This document shows positions 1 through 11,559 of a stretch of 64,000 nt of DNA, one piece after another. Numbering within the stretch: the stretch's first letter is position 1; each line of letters starts with the position of its first letter. Position numbers and translations under genes: made by a program. The notes under the pieces were generated by a model. The model was not told the DNA's origin and ran no database searches. It was given only the letters and a program-made list of their open reading frames with translations. Source of the DNA: Gnetum montanum (taxonomy: Eukaryota; Streptophyta; Gnetopsida; Gnetales; Gnetaceae); assembly GCA_015680685.1 (NCBI GenBank), contig MNCI01023402.1:116752-180751 (forward strand), in the 5' to 3' direction.

Positions 1-719
1 CATATGGTTTAGTCCAAAGTGAGACATATGATAATTGATGTTGTTTGGCCCTAATTACTCCTAGTGATAAACATAATTGGGAATGAAATGTAGTCCTAAG
101 TCTAAGTAATGATAACAATGTAAATCTATTCTAGCCTAGAGCGATGAGCATCCGGTCCTAGCTTACCATACATGCCTTGAGCTCATGTAACCATTACTAG
201 GTTACCAAGCATTATACTACTAGGTGAACCAAGCAATAACACTACTAGGATTAGCAAACGATTACACTTAAATGCTCAAAACGAGTTGTACTCATTCCAC
301 TTTACTAATGAACAAATAAAGTACTTGTAAATGTAAATTATTAAACTAAGAAAATACTAAAAACTATGCTAAGTAAAATAGCAAAACTAAAAGGGTTCTG
401 CAATGATGAAAAGCAATCTCGATCTTTATTTCTAGTCATGAACTATGCCCAAGTACACTTCACTCGAATAAAGATTTCGTACAATTGCTCAACACCACAC
501 CTTGGGCATTCACTGTATTACTAAAGCTACGAAAACAAACTACAAAAGTCTACCTAAGAATGGAATGAAACTTCTTTTGATTCATGCATCCAAGTGTTGT
601 ATTTATAGGCAAGCACACATCCCGTGATATCAGATATCTAATGTCATAGCTTGTGCCTTGATATCAATCCTAACACACTGGGTATTTGATATCTTAACCT
701 ACAAAAAACATGATTTATC
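1..719 (-). repeat. LTR fragment, family A (cut by window start)
   Basis: This stretch aligns by eye with the LTR at 17754-18612: shared blocks include the 'ATGGTTTAGTCCAAAG' segment at the start, the Ile/Thr-rich-looking AT region, the 'CTCGATCTTTATTTC' block near 420 and 'GTGTTGTATTTATAGGC' near 595. The TATA-like box reads CTATAAATAC on the minus strand, so the LTR is oriented leftwards. GATATC-type hexamers lie between the TATA and the end near 715. The first roughly 170 bases of the family are outside the window. Confidence 0.7.
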
Positions 720-959
720 AATGGCCTAATCTAATGGTGTGTTCTCAAGGAAAATCAACAAAGAGTTTTACAAGATACACATAAAGGATCATGTGGTAGT
801 CATTATGCATGAAGAAAAACAACACTAAAACAATCATAGTGAACATCTACAAAAGCAATTGCATTGCATGATGAAAGGCAATAACAATAGAGTTTGACCT
901 ACATTACGTTATGTAAGCCTCAACAAAAGGTCAAGCTATGGCTGCACAACTCATGGCTT

Positions 960-1430
960 CACCCATGAATGATCAAGCAACTATAGATCTTGAATTCTTA
1001 GATGAGCATGTTAATAGCATTGGTTAAGTGCCCAACAACTTTGAGGCACTCTTGCATTTTGACAAAGCTTCAACCTCTCAAGGGGGTAGCGCCACCACTA
1101 TTATCACGTTGCCCTCTAGGAAGATTCAACCCTTTGCATATTGTTTTGCATTCCCTTGCACCAACAACCTAGTGGAGTATGAAGGTCTCCTTCAAGGTTC
1201 CCTTGCAGCACGCGACTTAGGGATCCAAAACCTAGCAATTTGAGGCGACTCACAATTAGTAGTCAATTAGGTAATAGAGGTTTATGCCTATAAGGCCCAA
1301 CATTTATAGCCTTACTATGACCTAGCAAAACACTTGCTTCAATAGTTTGCAATAGTAGATGTCCAATACATTCCTTGGAATGAAAATGTCGTTGCCGACA
1401 CATTAGCAACATTAGCCTTGAGCATCACAC
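960..1430 (+). pseudogene. Extra RNase H (RVT_3 type) of a Tat-lineage Ty3 retrotransposon, decayed
   Basis: The frame around 1045-1430 shows the plant RVT_3 RNase H pattern: 'TNNLVEYEGLLQG' (the TNN-x-x-EYE motif), then 'GDSQLVVN' with the catalytic-type Asp, then 'IPWNENVVADTLATLA' at the end of the domain. In Tat-lineage elements (Ogre, Retand) this additional RNase H sits just before the integrase, and integrase motifs follow here. Several stops break the frame at 1243, 1269 and further on, some replacing an expected Gln. It is a dead copy and cannot make polyprotein. Assignment to RNase H is firm; assignment to the Tat lineage is inference from domain order. Confidence 0.75.
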
Positions 1431-1509
1431 TAGACATGTTCCATGCATTGTCCATCTCGGTGGCAAATTACACTATGTCTATCACACAAACCATGAACAT
1501 TACATCCAT

Positions 1510-2790
1510 AACCATAGTTAGCGTGACCCACGCAAGAGAGTGGTACGACGATATCAAGGCGTACCTTCTACAGGGTGAGCCTTTGCAACACTTAACTACT
1601 GCTCAAAAAGAGGCAATGCGTAAATGTTCATGGAAGTACATTATTGTGGATGATAGCATGTTATAACATAGATCCTACGATGGCATACTACTAACCTACG
1701 TAAGCGATAGCAAAGCACAAATGATCATTGAGTAAGTCCACGAGGGATTGTGTGGAGGTCACATAGCACCTAGGGCAATGGCAACAAAAAATCATATGGT
1801 TATGCTATTATTGGCCTTATATGGAGCATGACTACGTCTCCAAGGTCAGAGCATGCAACATGTGTCAACAACATGGCAATTTAATGCATGTGCCACCAAC
1901 TGAACTGCACATAATGTAGATCACATGGTTATTCCAATGTTGGGGGTTGGACATCATTGGACCCATCACCCCTAACTCCTCTGTAGGGCATAGCTTCATA
2001 ATAACTGTAACTGAGTATTTTACCAAGTGGTTTGAGGCTATTCCTTTTAGGAAGACAACATCACAACAAGTTTGCAAATTTGTACTTGATAATATAGCAA
2101 CTCGTTTTGGCTTACCCATGAATATGGTCATAGATAATGGACCACAATTTAGCAATGTTAAAACTAGAGCCTTTTGTGAGTGCCTTGGCATTAAACATTT
2201 CCTTTCATCACCATACTACCCTTAGGCGAATGGCCAAGCAGAGGCCACTAACAAAGTCATCATCAACCTTCTAAAGAAGATGCTAAGTAGTAGCAAACAA
2301 CGATGGCTCGAGTAATTAGTCTATGCACTTTGGGCCTACTACACAACATGACGAACAGCAACAAGTAAGATGCCTTACAATCTTATCTATGGATTTGAAG
2401 TAATTTTTCCCCTTGAATTGTAGGTCCCATTGCTTCAGGTGATCCTCTTAAACTTCATTGATGAAGCTTAGAATAATGAGTTGAGGATCATAGACCTCGA
2501 CTCAATAGAAGAGGAGCACATGCAGACACTTAATCGCATTGAATGGCACTAAGAAAAGCAATGACAAAAGCACCATCACAATTAGCATCAGCACCTGATC
2601 AAGAAAGGGGACCTAGTCCTCAAGGGCATTCATGAACCCACAGACAAATTCTCAGCCAACTAGGAAGGGCCTTTCTTGGTCACTAAGGTCTATGACAATA
2701 GAGCATTCAAGCTCGCTGATCAAGATAATAATGAGTTTGCCAATCTAGTGAACCATTCGTATGTGAAGCCTTACTATGCCTAGTATGCAG
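1510..2790 (+). pseudogene. Ty3-type integrase remnant (zinc-binding and core domains)
   Basis: The segment continues from the RNase H. Around 1535-1830 is the integrase N-terminal region ('HEGLCGGHIAPRAMA', the usual H-G-x2-GGH pattern before the core). At 1947-2225 the catalytic core reads 'MDIIGPI', then 'VIDNGPQFSN' (the second catalytic Asp), and then 'SPYYP' directly followed by TAG where Gln is expected before 'ANGQAEATNK', which carries the catalytic Glu. The C-terminal region ends with 'NHSYVKPYYA' near 2780. Many stops show it is inactive. Strand is opposite to the large elements to the right, so it is a separate insertion or an inverted piece of the autonomous relative. Confidence 0.8.
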
Positions 2791-2821
2791 TGTTGCATCT
2801 CAACAAAGCAAGTTAAACACA

Positions 2822-3135
2822 AGTCTGCTATGACTATAAACTGGCATAGGAAGTCCACTATGACTATAGACTGACACAGATAGTCCTCTATGACTATAAA
2901 CTAGAACAATTAGTCCACTATGACTATAAACTGGCAAAGCATTCATCCACTATGATGTTAAACTAGCACCTAAACCTCACATCTTCCATGACGTTAAACT
3001 GGCATAACATTCATCCTTGGGTTATGATGTTAAACTGGAACAATAGCATTCATCTACTATGACATTAAATTGGCACATGATAGTCCACTAGGACTATAAA
3101 CTAGCACACCATGGTCTACCAAGACCTTAAACTAG
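2822..3135 (+). repeat. Minisatellite, about 28-bp unit, roughly eleven copies
   Basis: Units read approximately AGTCCACTATGACTATAAAC plus TGGCACA with drift. After about 2945 a variant unit in which 'GACTATAAAC' becomes 'GATGTTAAAC' dominates. The array starts about 30 bp after the end of the integrase remnant and ends just before an LTR piece, the position where Tat-type elements often carry tandem repeats in their 3' untranslated region. Confidence 0.8.
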
Positions 3136-3164
3136 GTTTTCCATTAGTCATGTATGATTCCACA

Positions 3165-3329
3165 TCATGTCTCAACTAGGCACCCAAGTGTTGTATTTAT
3201 AGGCCAACCTAGAGGAGGTGACATTGGATATCCGACATCGCTTCCTGGCTTCGATGTTGAATACCTGATGTCAGGGCTCCAACATTGGGTATCTGATGTC
3301 GAGGCCTAACAAAGGATGACTCATCATAC
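3165..3329 (-). repeat. Truncated left (3') LTR of outer element
   Basis: It matches the last 135-165 bp of the LTR at 17754-18612, from 'CATGTCTCAACT' through 'GTGTTGTATTTATAGGCC' to the terminal 'GACTCATCA'. The rest of the LTR is replaced by the minisatellite and plus-strand pol remnant, so a rearrangement joined them here. TATA is on the minus strand near 3195-3204. Confidence 0.75.
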
Positions 3330-3348
3330 CCCCACGACTGAATGAAAA
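3330..3348 (-). other. Polypurine tract of outer element
   Basis: On the minus strand this reads ...AGTCGTGGGGGTA and runs straight into the LTR end (TGATGAGTC). The same motif, CTTAGTCATGGGGGTA, abuts the left LTR of the nested element at 11395-11412. Confidence 0.65.
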
Positions 3349-3449
3349 CTCATCCTCAAGATAAACAAAATAAGAAACAAGTTCTTTACAAAATATTGGG
3401 CAAGTATGGGATTATTGATTGACTTAAACAATGAACAAAACAATTGACT

Positions 3450-6315
3450 CTTTGCATGCTGCAGTGGTGTAATACAAAAAATGGGATACATTATTACAAA
3501 GCAAAAACAAAGCTGGGAAGCTCATGTGATGCTCAAAAGTGGTGACTCTTCCATCAATTGCTTTCCTTTGTCACTAAGCCATTGAAATTTGTAGCAATTG
3601 AGCAATGCCTACAACTTCTACTCCTCTGTCCTTGGGTCATGTATCATCCAGGCTATTGAGCCAATGTGTGCTAGCACTAGTATGTCCTAAGGACATGGCA
3701 GTTGTAGGAACATCTAATTTGCCTTCACATACCAAGCTATGAACTACCATCATTTTTCCTCAAAAGCATTAGCTTTGTCTTTGAGTTCATGATAATCAGT
3801 CAATTTTTAGGTTAGGTTTGAGGCTACATCTTTCTGTCCTTGATAGCTAGCTTTAACCACCTCTAATTCTGAGTTTGCAACCTACAGCTTTTACAAATCA
3901 CCCTTTCAATCTGCAAACTCTTTTTCATATAACACATAGGTGGTTGCTACTTGTTTTTCTGGCTCATTTCGAGGGCAACCTACTGTAAACATGGTAAGGT
4001 TGGTGTATCTAAGGTTAGCCAATGCCATGTATTTTTTTAGATCTTCTATCTACAAGCCTTTATTCTCAACTTCCGCTTGATGGACCAAGGCATAGTTGTC
4101 CAAGATGGGCTGCCACTCAAGATTATGGGCTGACAAGGAGCTGATGTGGGCTTTGGCCATCTAGATTTCTTTTTCATTGATTTTCTTGTACATGCCAACT
4201 TGGTTACGAAAGTACTCCTTTAGTTTCTCATGCATTTTAGCCTCATTTTATCATGCACTAATTTCAATTGCTAACTTCAGGCAGATAGCACAGACCTCCT
4301 CCATTGAGAAGGTTCTATTCTCTCTAGTCAATCTATTCATGTCTTGGTTGACCCTCACCAATTGTTCTCTTAACTGGTGGATGCTTTCTGCCAGAATGTT
4401 CTTTTGCTTCTTCATGGTGGTCAACCTCAAATTTTCTGTGGTAAGTTACTTATTCTCTTCTTATATAATGGTCAATGCCTTTTTGTATGCATGAGATTGT
4501 GCATCAATAGTAGAGGCATTCCAATTTGCCTTCTCTTTATCTTGCTCAACAATTTCTTTCTCCTTAGTTATCTTGGTTAGCTACTTTGTCTTGAACTACT
4601 TAATTTGGTTTGACATAACAAAACGGGCGGGATCCCATCATTCAGCTCTTAGGACAACCAACTCTTCTTGCAATCTTCGTATTGCTGCTTTTGCATACTC
4701 TGCCTTGACTTCTTCCATGACCAAATTTCCTTTCATGGTGATGAGATTTGATTGAGTTGCAATGACATTACTAGGGATGTCAAACAAGGTGGTCATTACT
4801 TGGCCCATCTACAATAGTTGATCAAGCACATCCTCATATACTGCAAGAGTCATTGAAGCCCTGGCCAACACTTGTGCATCTTTGGTTTCCATTCAATCTA
4901 TAGGGGAAACAACAAGTACATTAAATGATTCTTTGATATGATCTGTGACTACTATTATGCCTATTGAATTCTCATGTTGTAGTACCACAACTGTCACACA
5001 TTCTCTAGTTTCCAATGTCACTTGGAAAGATGTTGCATTCCCACAAATTTGTTGTAACCATTGGGATCCTTCTCATCTTGATTGTATCAAAATCTCCCTC
5101 CCCCATGTTGGGTCAGCTGACACTATGGGTTGTATGACATCATCCATGACTTGAAAGAGGTTAGACTCGTCCCTACTTCCCCAGCTAACTGCTTCAACGA
5201 TCTTTTGTAGATGGCTCATTAATGGCCTGTAGTCTTGTGATAGTAGTAGCGGTAGAGCTTGAGTTTGTGGGCACTACTTAGGCTCACGTTGTGTTTCTAT
5301 TTGTGGCTCTACCTTCTTCTTTGCTCTTGTTCTTCACCAAGATCCTTTCTTGGTGCTGCAGGTTTTAGGAGTTTAGTGAAGGAAGTGTTCTAAGCCTTCT
5401 TAGGGACATCATTAGTATATCCCAGGATCCTAGCATGCTTGTACAACCTTCTAATTAAGTAGGAATGGAAGTGTTGGTTTCCCTAACTTCATTTCTTCAA
5501 ACTACCATTGAATTTCAGTGAAGTAAAACCAGGGAAGGTTGGCTACAAATTTACCCATTAAAATGGCACTTCCCCTATCTGCATAAGTTGAAATTCAATT
5601 AGCCCCTTTTGTGGGAAATAAGTGGTAAGTCTCGATCTTGAAATATGTTCTCTCCTCTAAAGTCATTTCATTGTATGATTTATCCTCCTTATTGTACACT
5701 CATCTTAGCCACAACTTCTTGGTCTCGAGACCGAATCTAGTTAACAGATGAGCAACCTTAGCCCCTTCATTTGGCAGGTTGAGAGCTACAGCAATTACTT
5801 TGACTGAATAAGACACATTCACTCCATAGATGTTAACGATGGTGCCCTCATCTTTATTGTGCCAAAACTAATGAGTTTCACCCAAGTACCATTTGCCATT
5901 GTCTAACAAAATGGATCACAATGGAGATGCCTTAAGTTGCATCCAAACTACTTCTGCAGCAAGCTCCATGAATGGGCCGAAGTTCATCTCCATGATGATC
6001 GAAGCCAACATGGACTTTTCTAAAGTAGTAGTAAGGTAATTGAAAGGCAACGTGAGATGTTATCCCTGCTTGGAAGCTTGTGATTCTCCAACCTCCCCTT
6101 GGGCCTATTGTCCAGTAGCAGAAACCTCTTAATGAATGCTGAAGGATTCAGCTTCCTTCTCTGCATGTTCACCTTGTTGACCTTGACCACTTCGTGGATG
6201 CTTAGTGGCTCTTTGTGAGGATTCACCTTGAACACCTCTCTTTGGGGTCATCTGCAATCAAGAAAAGATCAAGTGTTACTAAGATTATGTTTGTTATCAT
6301 AAATTTATACCTTAC
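3450..6315 (-). pseudogene. Additional ORF of outer element (plant-transposon-like domain plus coiled coil), decayed
   Basis: The ATG at 6251-6249 (minus) starts MTPKRGVQG and directly follows a TTGCAG acceptor. A good donor, CAG/GTAAGG, lies at 6315, giving a 64-nt candidate intron. Downstream, 'MNFGPFMELAAE', 'KWYLGETH', 'NVSYSVKVIAVALNLP' and 'MGKFVANLP' match the ORF of the nested element position by position. It continues into a charged coiled-coil-like middle and a C-terminal block, 'LPCP' then 'ILVLAHIG' then 'DPRTEE', near 3620-3720. The pattern (conserved W-Y-L-G-E-T, A-x-x-L-x-L-P) resembles the putative plant transposon protein family (Pfam Transposase_32-like), by memory of the family. 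Many TAG/TAA stops at expected Gln codons make it non-coding now. Function is unknown. Confidence 0.65.
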
Positions 6316-6589
6316 CTGTAACCTTAGTCCATTAAGTTCATAATGCATATGATCACAAAGTTAGAAAAATTTTCAAAAAAAATTGTCCATCTCTTTTTAT
6401 GACCCTTCACAATTGGCTCCTTTTTCCTTATATGTGGCTTATAATAATGATTATGGATCCATGGGTTGGAAAAATTAGGTTTTTGACATTAATGTGAGTG
6501 ATTTTTCATTATAACTCCTAAATTTTTTAATATTTTTACCCTTATGATACCTTTTGAGTGATAGCAAACTTTAGTAATTTGGCACAAGT

Positions 6590-6870
6590 TTCACACACAA
6601 GCATCCCCCCATGACTAAGTTGAACATTCTAGGTTCAAATGGGTCTAAATGGCATGAAAATCAAAGTAGTACAAAGCTAAATATTACAAGTGGAAGATGA
6701 GTGTGTAGAGCTCTGAGTCACAAGAGAAAACTTGAACAACTCCCCTAGTAGCAAATGATGAAAATGAATTCATAATACCATGGGGGTCATATATACATAG
6801 TTTTGTTAGGCCCGATGTTAAGTACGTGACGCGATGTCAAGGTCCAAAAATTTTCACTGAATGGGGTAAT
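6590..6870 (-). promoter_or_regulatory. Internal U3-like promoter block and second polypurine-like motif, outer element
   Basis: On the minus strand, 6860-6780 carries GATGTC/GATGTTA-type repeats and then a TATA-like 'CTATGTATATATGAC' (near 6800), arranged like the U3 end of the element's own LTR. About 190 bp downstream, at 6600-6617, 'CTTAGTCATGGGGGG' repeats the terminal polypurine motif. The additional ORF begins about 350 bp further on. The nested element has the same order at 14960-14680. Confidence 0.5.
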
Positions 6871-8589
6871 TGAGCATGCAAATTGAAGCTATGTGATTGG
6901 TTGGAAGCTTTGAAGTTAAGTCCATCATTCTGAAATAAGTGAAAAATCAATTTAAGGCACCAAAAGTGGGATAAGGTGGGGTCGATGACGTGAAAAGCAC
7001 TAAAATGAACAATGAAAAGGCATTGAAATCGAGGTTGTGGGACAAATCAATTACATGATAAGGGAAATAATAAAATGTAACCATGGAGTGCTTGGAAGGT
7101 GAAAAATGATGTGGCTGTATCAAACAAGTACAAATCACAAAAGTTACACAAGTGGGTCCTCCCCAAAGCAGGCTTTAGCCCATGATGCCCTTGTGTAACC
7201 ACACCTAAAAATGTTCATAGGCACTAAAGCAGTTGAATGCAATGCATACCTATAAAACAAAACACACATGTTAAAACCACCAAATTGAGATAATAACTCT
7301 ATGTTACATAGAACCACAAGTTATGATCATCTAGACAACAAGATGTAATAGAAAATAGAAAGGATTGTAGAAATTGGGGCATGAGGTGGCTTACCATGGT
7401 TAGAATAAAACCTTATGTGTTATTAATGGTTAAATAATCATGAGTCCTTCTTTCCAAGAATCAAACCAAGTCCACACCATATTGCTGTGACATTGCATCA
7501 TTTCATCCTGTTGGTGGACAACCATAAGACTATCAGAGTTGTAAGGAGTAACATCACTTGGAATTTTGTCCAAGGGAGGAGCTTTATTTATGGCACACAC
7601 ACACTTTTTTTTTTCTAGTTTTGAGAAGTCACCAACCTTTAAGCATGGGTACATGCCTTTCTAGTAGGACCCGCAAAAGTTTATTTAGTATCATTTTAAG
7701 TTACTCATACTTTTGATTTGCATTAGATCTACAAGGATATGGTTACAACCTCAAAAACATGATAGAACATACAGAAGTAGCCAAAGAGAATTCACAAATC
7801 CCCTTGATGTCACACCCTTTACATTCCACCTTGGTTCTACACTCTTCTGTCTAAACACAATGATTATAAAGTTATTTTTAGTTTGAATGATGGAAAAGAT
7901 TACCATTATGACCAAGGCAAGAACCTCTTATTAATGGAATGGGTGGATGGATGTCTTGGTCTTAATGTCTGAATAATCAATCCCTTATGACTTGGCAACA
8001 TAGAGAAAACCTCATCTTAATGGGCAACATGATCATTTTATTCACAAGTGAGATTACATAACAAGAAAAATGAAAACAACAAATGGAAAAAAAATGGAAG
8101 AAATAGCAAAATGACAAAAAATTGCAAAACAAAAAGATGAAAAACACTTAAGAATCTTGAAGATTAGAATGGGGGGTGACTCCCATGACTGAACATTTGG
8201 CTATAACAAGGATTAATAAGTGGATGAATAGGATCCATGCATGTATGAAACATTGGTAGCTATCCATGCCCTAGCCACTAGGTGTCTATTGGTGGTGTAG
8301 TGGCTAGGTAGAAGAATCGTTGGTCACACACTTGATGGTTAAATGTATGGTAGGTCAAGGTATGAGGTGTGTTAACATTATGGATGGCTAGCCCACGATT
8401 TCACCCTTGATCATGATATGGTATGCATGGATGTATTTGTCTCCCCATGCTTGTAGATTCATTAGTTGGATTTGGGATTAGAGTACTAATGGATGATGAC
8501 CCTTGTGTAAAATCAAAGGACATTGGTTGAGACAAGGAAGGTGGTGCACCACCAGATTGACCTCGTGCTAGCTAGGATGATATGGTGGG
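6871..8589. other. Interior of outer element without recognisable gene
   Basis: This is AT-rich spacer between Gag and the additional ORF. Frames are broken and short, and I see no reverse transcriptase, integrase or protease motif on either strand. A stretch near 8165-8190 repeats the CCCATGACT polypurine-like motif. Confidence 0.5.
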
Positions 8590-10260
8590 TCCATGCATGG
8601 TTTGCTTTGGTTTACAACCTTTCCTCTAAAAAGAACATTTCCTATGTTGTGGTTGAGACCCACTGGTGTTAGCATGTTTATGCACATTTGCAACACAAGT
8701 GGCATTTGTTTGTTAATATTGTGGTGTCAAACCTTCCTATGTTGCTGGAAGTGGCATATAATGAGGTGGAGTGTGAGAATATTGAGGGTAGGATGAATGG
8801 TAAGAGATGCAAGGTGGTGATCCCTCAGGGGATGTCATGGGCTGATGGTACTTGGGAGAGTGGTAGTGGTGATTTGAAGTACAGGATGTAGAACTAGTTG
8901 GAGAAATAGGGTGTTGCATGTAATATCTGTGTGGTTTCGGTGAATAGGGCGAATAGTATTAATTTGATGGTGGTCTCCCCCATGATTGTATTTTTTGCCA
9001 CTATAGTTGATGATTTTTTTGAGGCTAGTAATAAGTCCTCCTAGGATGGTATGATCGATTGTGGGACTGTTTGTAATTACCTTGTGGGAGAGGAAACCTC
9101 CCAGGCATGTGCTTTTGCACAAACTTTAGATTTAAGGCACCTACCCAATACTTCTATAAATGCAACAAGACTAGGCAATGGCCCTTCAGATGGTCATATA
9201 TGCAAATGTTGCGTCCATTATCTTCATCTATGGTTGAGTCTATGGCCTCACTTTCTTTAGCTGTTTTCTCCATTTGCCAAAAAGTGTTCCTAGCTATTTC
9301 TTGGTTTTGTATCCTTTGTTTATTGTGATCTCCTACCTTATTTTGCATGATCCTCTCCTTGACCATCTTAATGAGAGTTGTAACATTTTCATATAGCCAT
9401 TTAGACATCCTATTAAACTTTGCTTCTAGTTCATTAATAGACTTCTATATCGGTAAGGTTTGTTGCAGGGTTAGCTTATTGAGAGCGATTTCGTTCTCCT
9501 TACCATAGATCTGGATCTCCTTTTATTAAAGAGTTGGGTCCCATTAATATTTATTAACATTATCCCATTTTCATATCTCTCCTTCTTCTTTTGCCACAAC
9601 CTCGATTAGCTCTTGGATCTGATGGGCTTAGAGCTCGTATAATTGCCCTGGGGCATGCATCCCAACGGTCTCCCTTGTTTCATTACGAAGCCCATCTATG
9701 ATGTGGAAAAGTTGCTTTTCCTTGAAGAAACCATGGCTTGGGCATCTATTTAGTAAGGCATAATATCTATCTAAGGCCATGTCCAAGGGTTCATGTTGTT
9801 CTTGCTTTCACTCTTTGATCTGTCTCCTCAAATCGGACACTCTTGCATAGGTTTGGTATTTCTCATTAAATAGCCCTAGCATTATGGACCATCGTTAGAT
9901 TGAATTTGGTCTCAACAATCTATACAACACTTTGGCTTTATTAAGTAGTATCCTAGGAAAGAGCTCAAGCTTTTACCATCCACTTTCAATGTTGTAGAAA
10001 GCACAAGCATCATGGAAGGCTTGTAAATGATGTTGCGGATCTAAATCATAGCATCTTGCAAATTTAGGAATATTATTCATGTCAAGCTTAGGTAGGTGAA
10101 TCTTTTTGCGATGCCTACGAGATAATTTAATAGCCTCTGTGATATGCATCAGGCTCTTAGTGGCCAACAAGGGTTCATTGTTATCAAACAAATTGTAAGG
10201 GAAATGCCTATCTATATTCGTTTGATTGTGATGATGTTGTCTTTAATCTTTCCTATGGGT
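8590..10260 (-). pseudogene. Ty3-type Gag remnant
   Basis: One minus-strand frame can be followed from about 10250 to 8600 with stops but no needed frame change. It reads 'KLDMNNIPKFARCYDLDPQH', then 'HLQAFHDACAFYNIESGW', 'KLELFPRILLNKAKVLYRLL', 'EPLDMALDRYYALLNRCPSH' and 'FHIIDGLRNETRETV'. This is the standard plant retrotransposon Gag layout (D-P-x-x-H-L-x-x-F, L-F-P-x-x-L, A-K-x-W/L, C-P-x-H-G, F-x-x-G-L). The C-terminal part (9122-8740) is Pro/Ser/His/Tyr-rich. Expected Gln codons read TAG or TAA at several places ('SGW stop KLEL', 'PNSI stop RWSIM'). It would form the particle of an LTR element. No pol follows it. Confidence 0.8.
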
Positions 10261-10460
10261 TTGATTTCAATTTTTAGCCCAACCCTTTAGTAGAGTTCTA
10301 TCTCTATACATACATTCATCTTCATTGGAACTAGACATTGAAAAGAAAGAGAAAGATGAGGAACTAGAAAATTGCCATGGCTTCTATGGTGTTCTTCGGG
10401 ATCCTTTGATTTATCATTTCTTATTTTTGAGAAGGTCTTAGGCCTTGAGGCCTCCCCTAG

Positions 10461-11394
10461 TGATGAGCGGCTAGGTATCCCTACACCCAACCATATGAAT
10501 CATGAGCGTTCATGCGCGACTTGGTCGAAATCCACAGACTGTAAGCACTTAACATACACTAGACTTCTAACCAGTGAAACCTTGGGTTAGAATGGTCGTT
10601 GTCATCCTAATCTTACTCGTGAAGCTCTGTTTACGTTGGTTAAGTGAGACTAAGGCTAATGATTTTTATATCTTTTTAATTATATTTTTGGCAATTAATC
10701 ATTTTGAAAAATAAGGATAGAATATTAATTAATCTAAAATTATCTTAATCTAAATTTTAACTATTCCTAACATAAGTATCTGGTCCCATCTTCTGAGCAC
10801 GTCCTGAGCATTTCCTAACACTACTGGGTTACCAAACGTTAAGCGTCACTGGGCTTACCAAGTGTTTGGATTACGTTCGAGATGGTCGTACTTATGTATT
10901 TAACGAACTACGAATGATCAATAACGATTGAAATTATAATAACAAAACATAAGTGATCAATAATTAACTAATAAAGCATAAACAAGTAATTAATAAAGCA
11001 TAAACATATTAAACTATTAAATGCATGAAACAACTAAGTCCAAATGTTGCAAGGATTGCATGAACAGTTCGTCTTTATTATCTTCACGCCAATGGGCTCA
11101 AATACATCAATGCTTGAATAAAGATCTGATCGCTTTTCATACACTTGCTACGGGCACTTGGAAAATATTCTCTCTCTTACGGGAGCAAACTACAAGAGCT
11201 TCACTACAACTACTCAAAAAGATGCCTAAATGAGGCGGAAGGCCCTCATATTTATAGGCTGCGAAGGGTGGCTACGTAAACGGGGCCCCGTCGACGTAGG
11301 GTGGCTATGTCGATGAGCCCGCGTCGACGTGGCTGCATATACATGGCCCCGTATACGTGGCCCAGTCAACGCATTGACTTTTGACACTTCATCA
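10461..11394 (-). repeat. Left (3') LTR of nested element
   Basis: This 934-bp LTR is nearly collinear with 16572-17464. On the minus strand the U3 end begins TGATGAAGTGTCAAAAGTC and carries GTCGACG and GTATACG palindromic motifs (11270-11365). A TATA-like CTATAAATATG follows at 11248-11258. The left copy has about 40 bp more in the palindrome-rich block than the right copy. Confidence 0.9.
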
Positions 11395-11412
11395 TACCCC
11401 CATGACTAAGCA
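11395..11412 (-). other. Polypurine tract of nested element
   Basis: The minus strand reads TTTTGCTTAGTCATGGGGGTA and ends exactly at the LTR, the expected plus-strand primer position. Confidence 0.7.
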
Positions 11413-11559
11413 AAAACTCATCCTTGAGTTACTTTACAATTTGGAAGGTATGGATTCTTATTTACAACACACATGACTTAAACACATAAATGACATACAC
11501 ATGACTTTACCAAGTGCCCGAGTTACAGAGGAGGACAAATTACAAAATTGGTGGTGTTC

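Noticed and set aside
4177-4494. Plus-strand 105-codon open frame, hydrophobic
   Set aside because: It is the antisense of the coiled-coil part of the additional ORF. The matching antisense frame occurs at 12383-12595 in the nested element, which shows that the minus strand is the conserved one.
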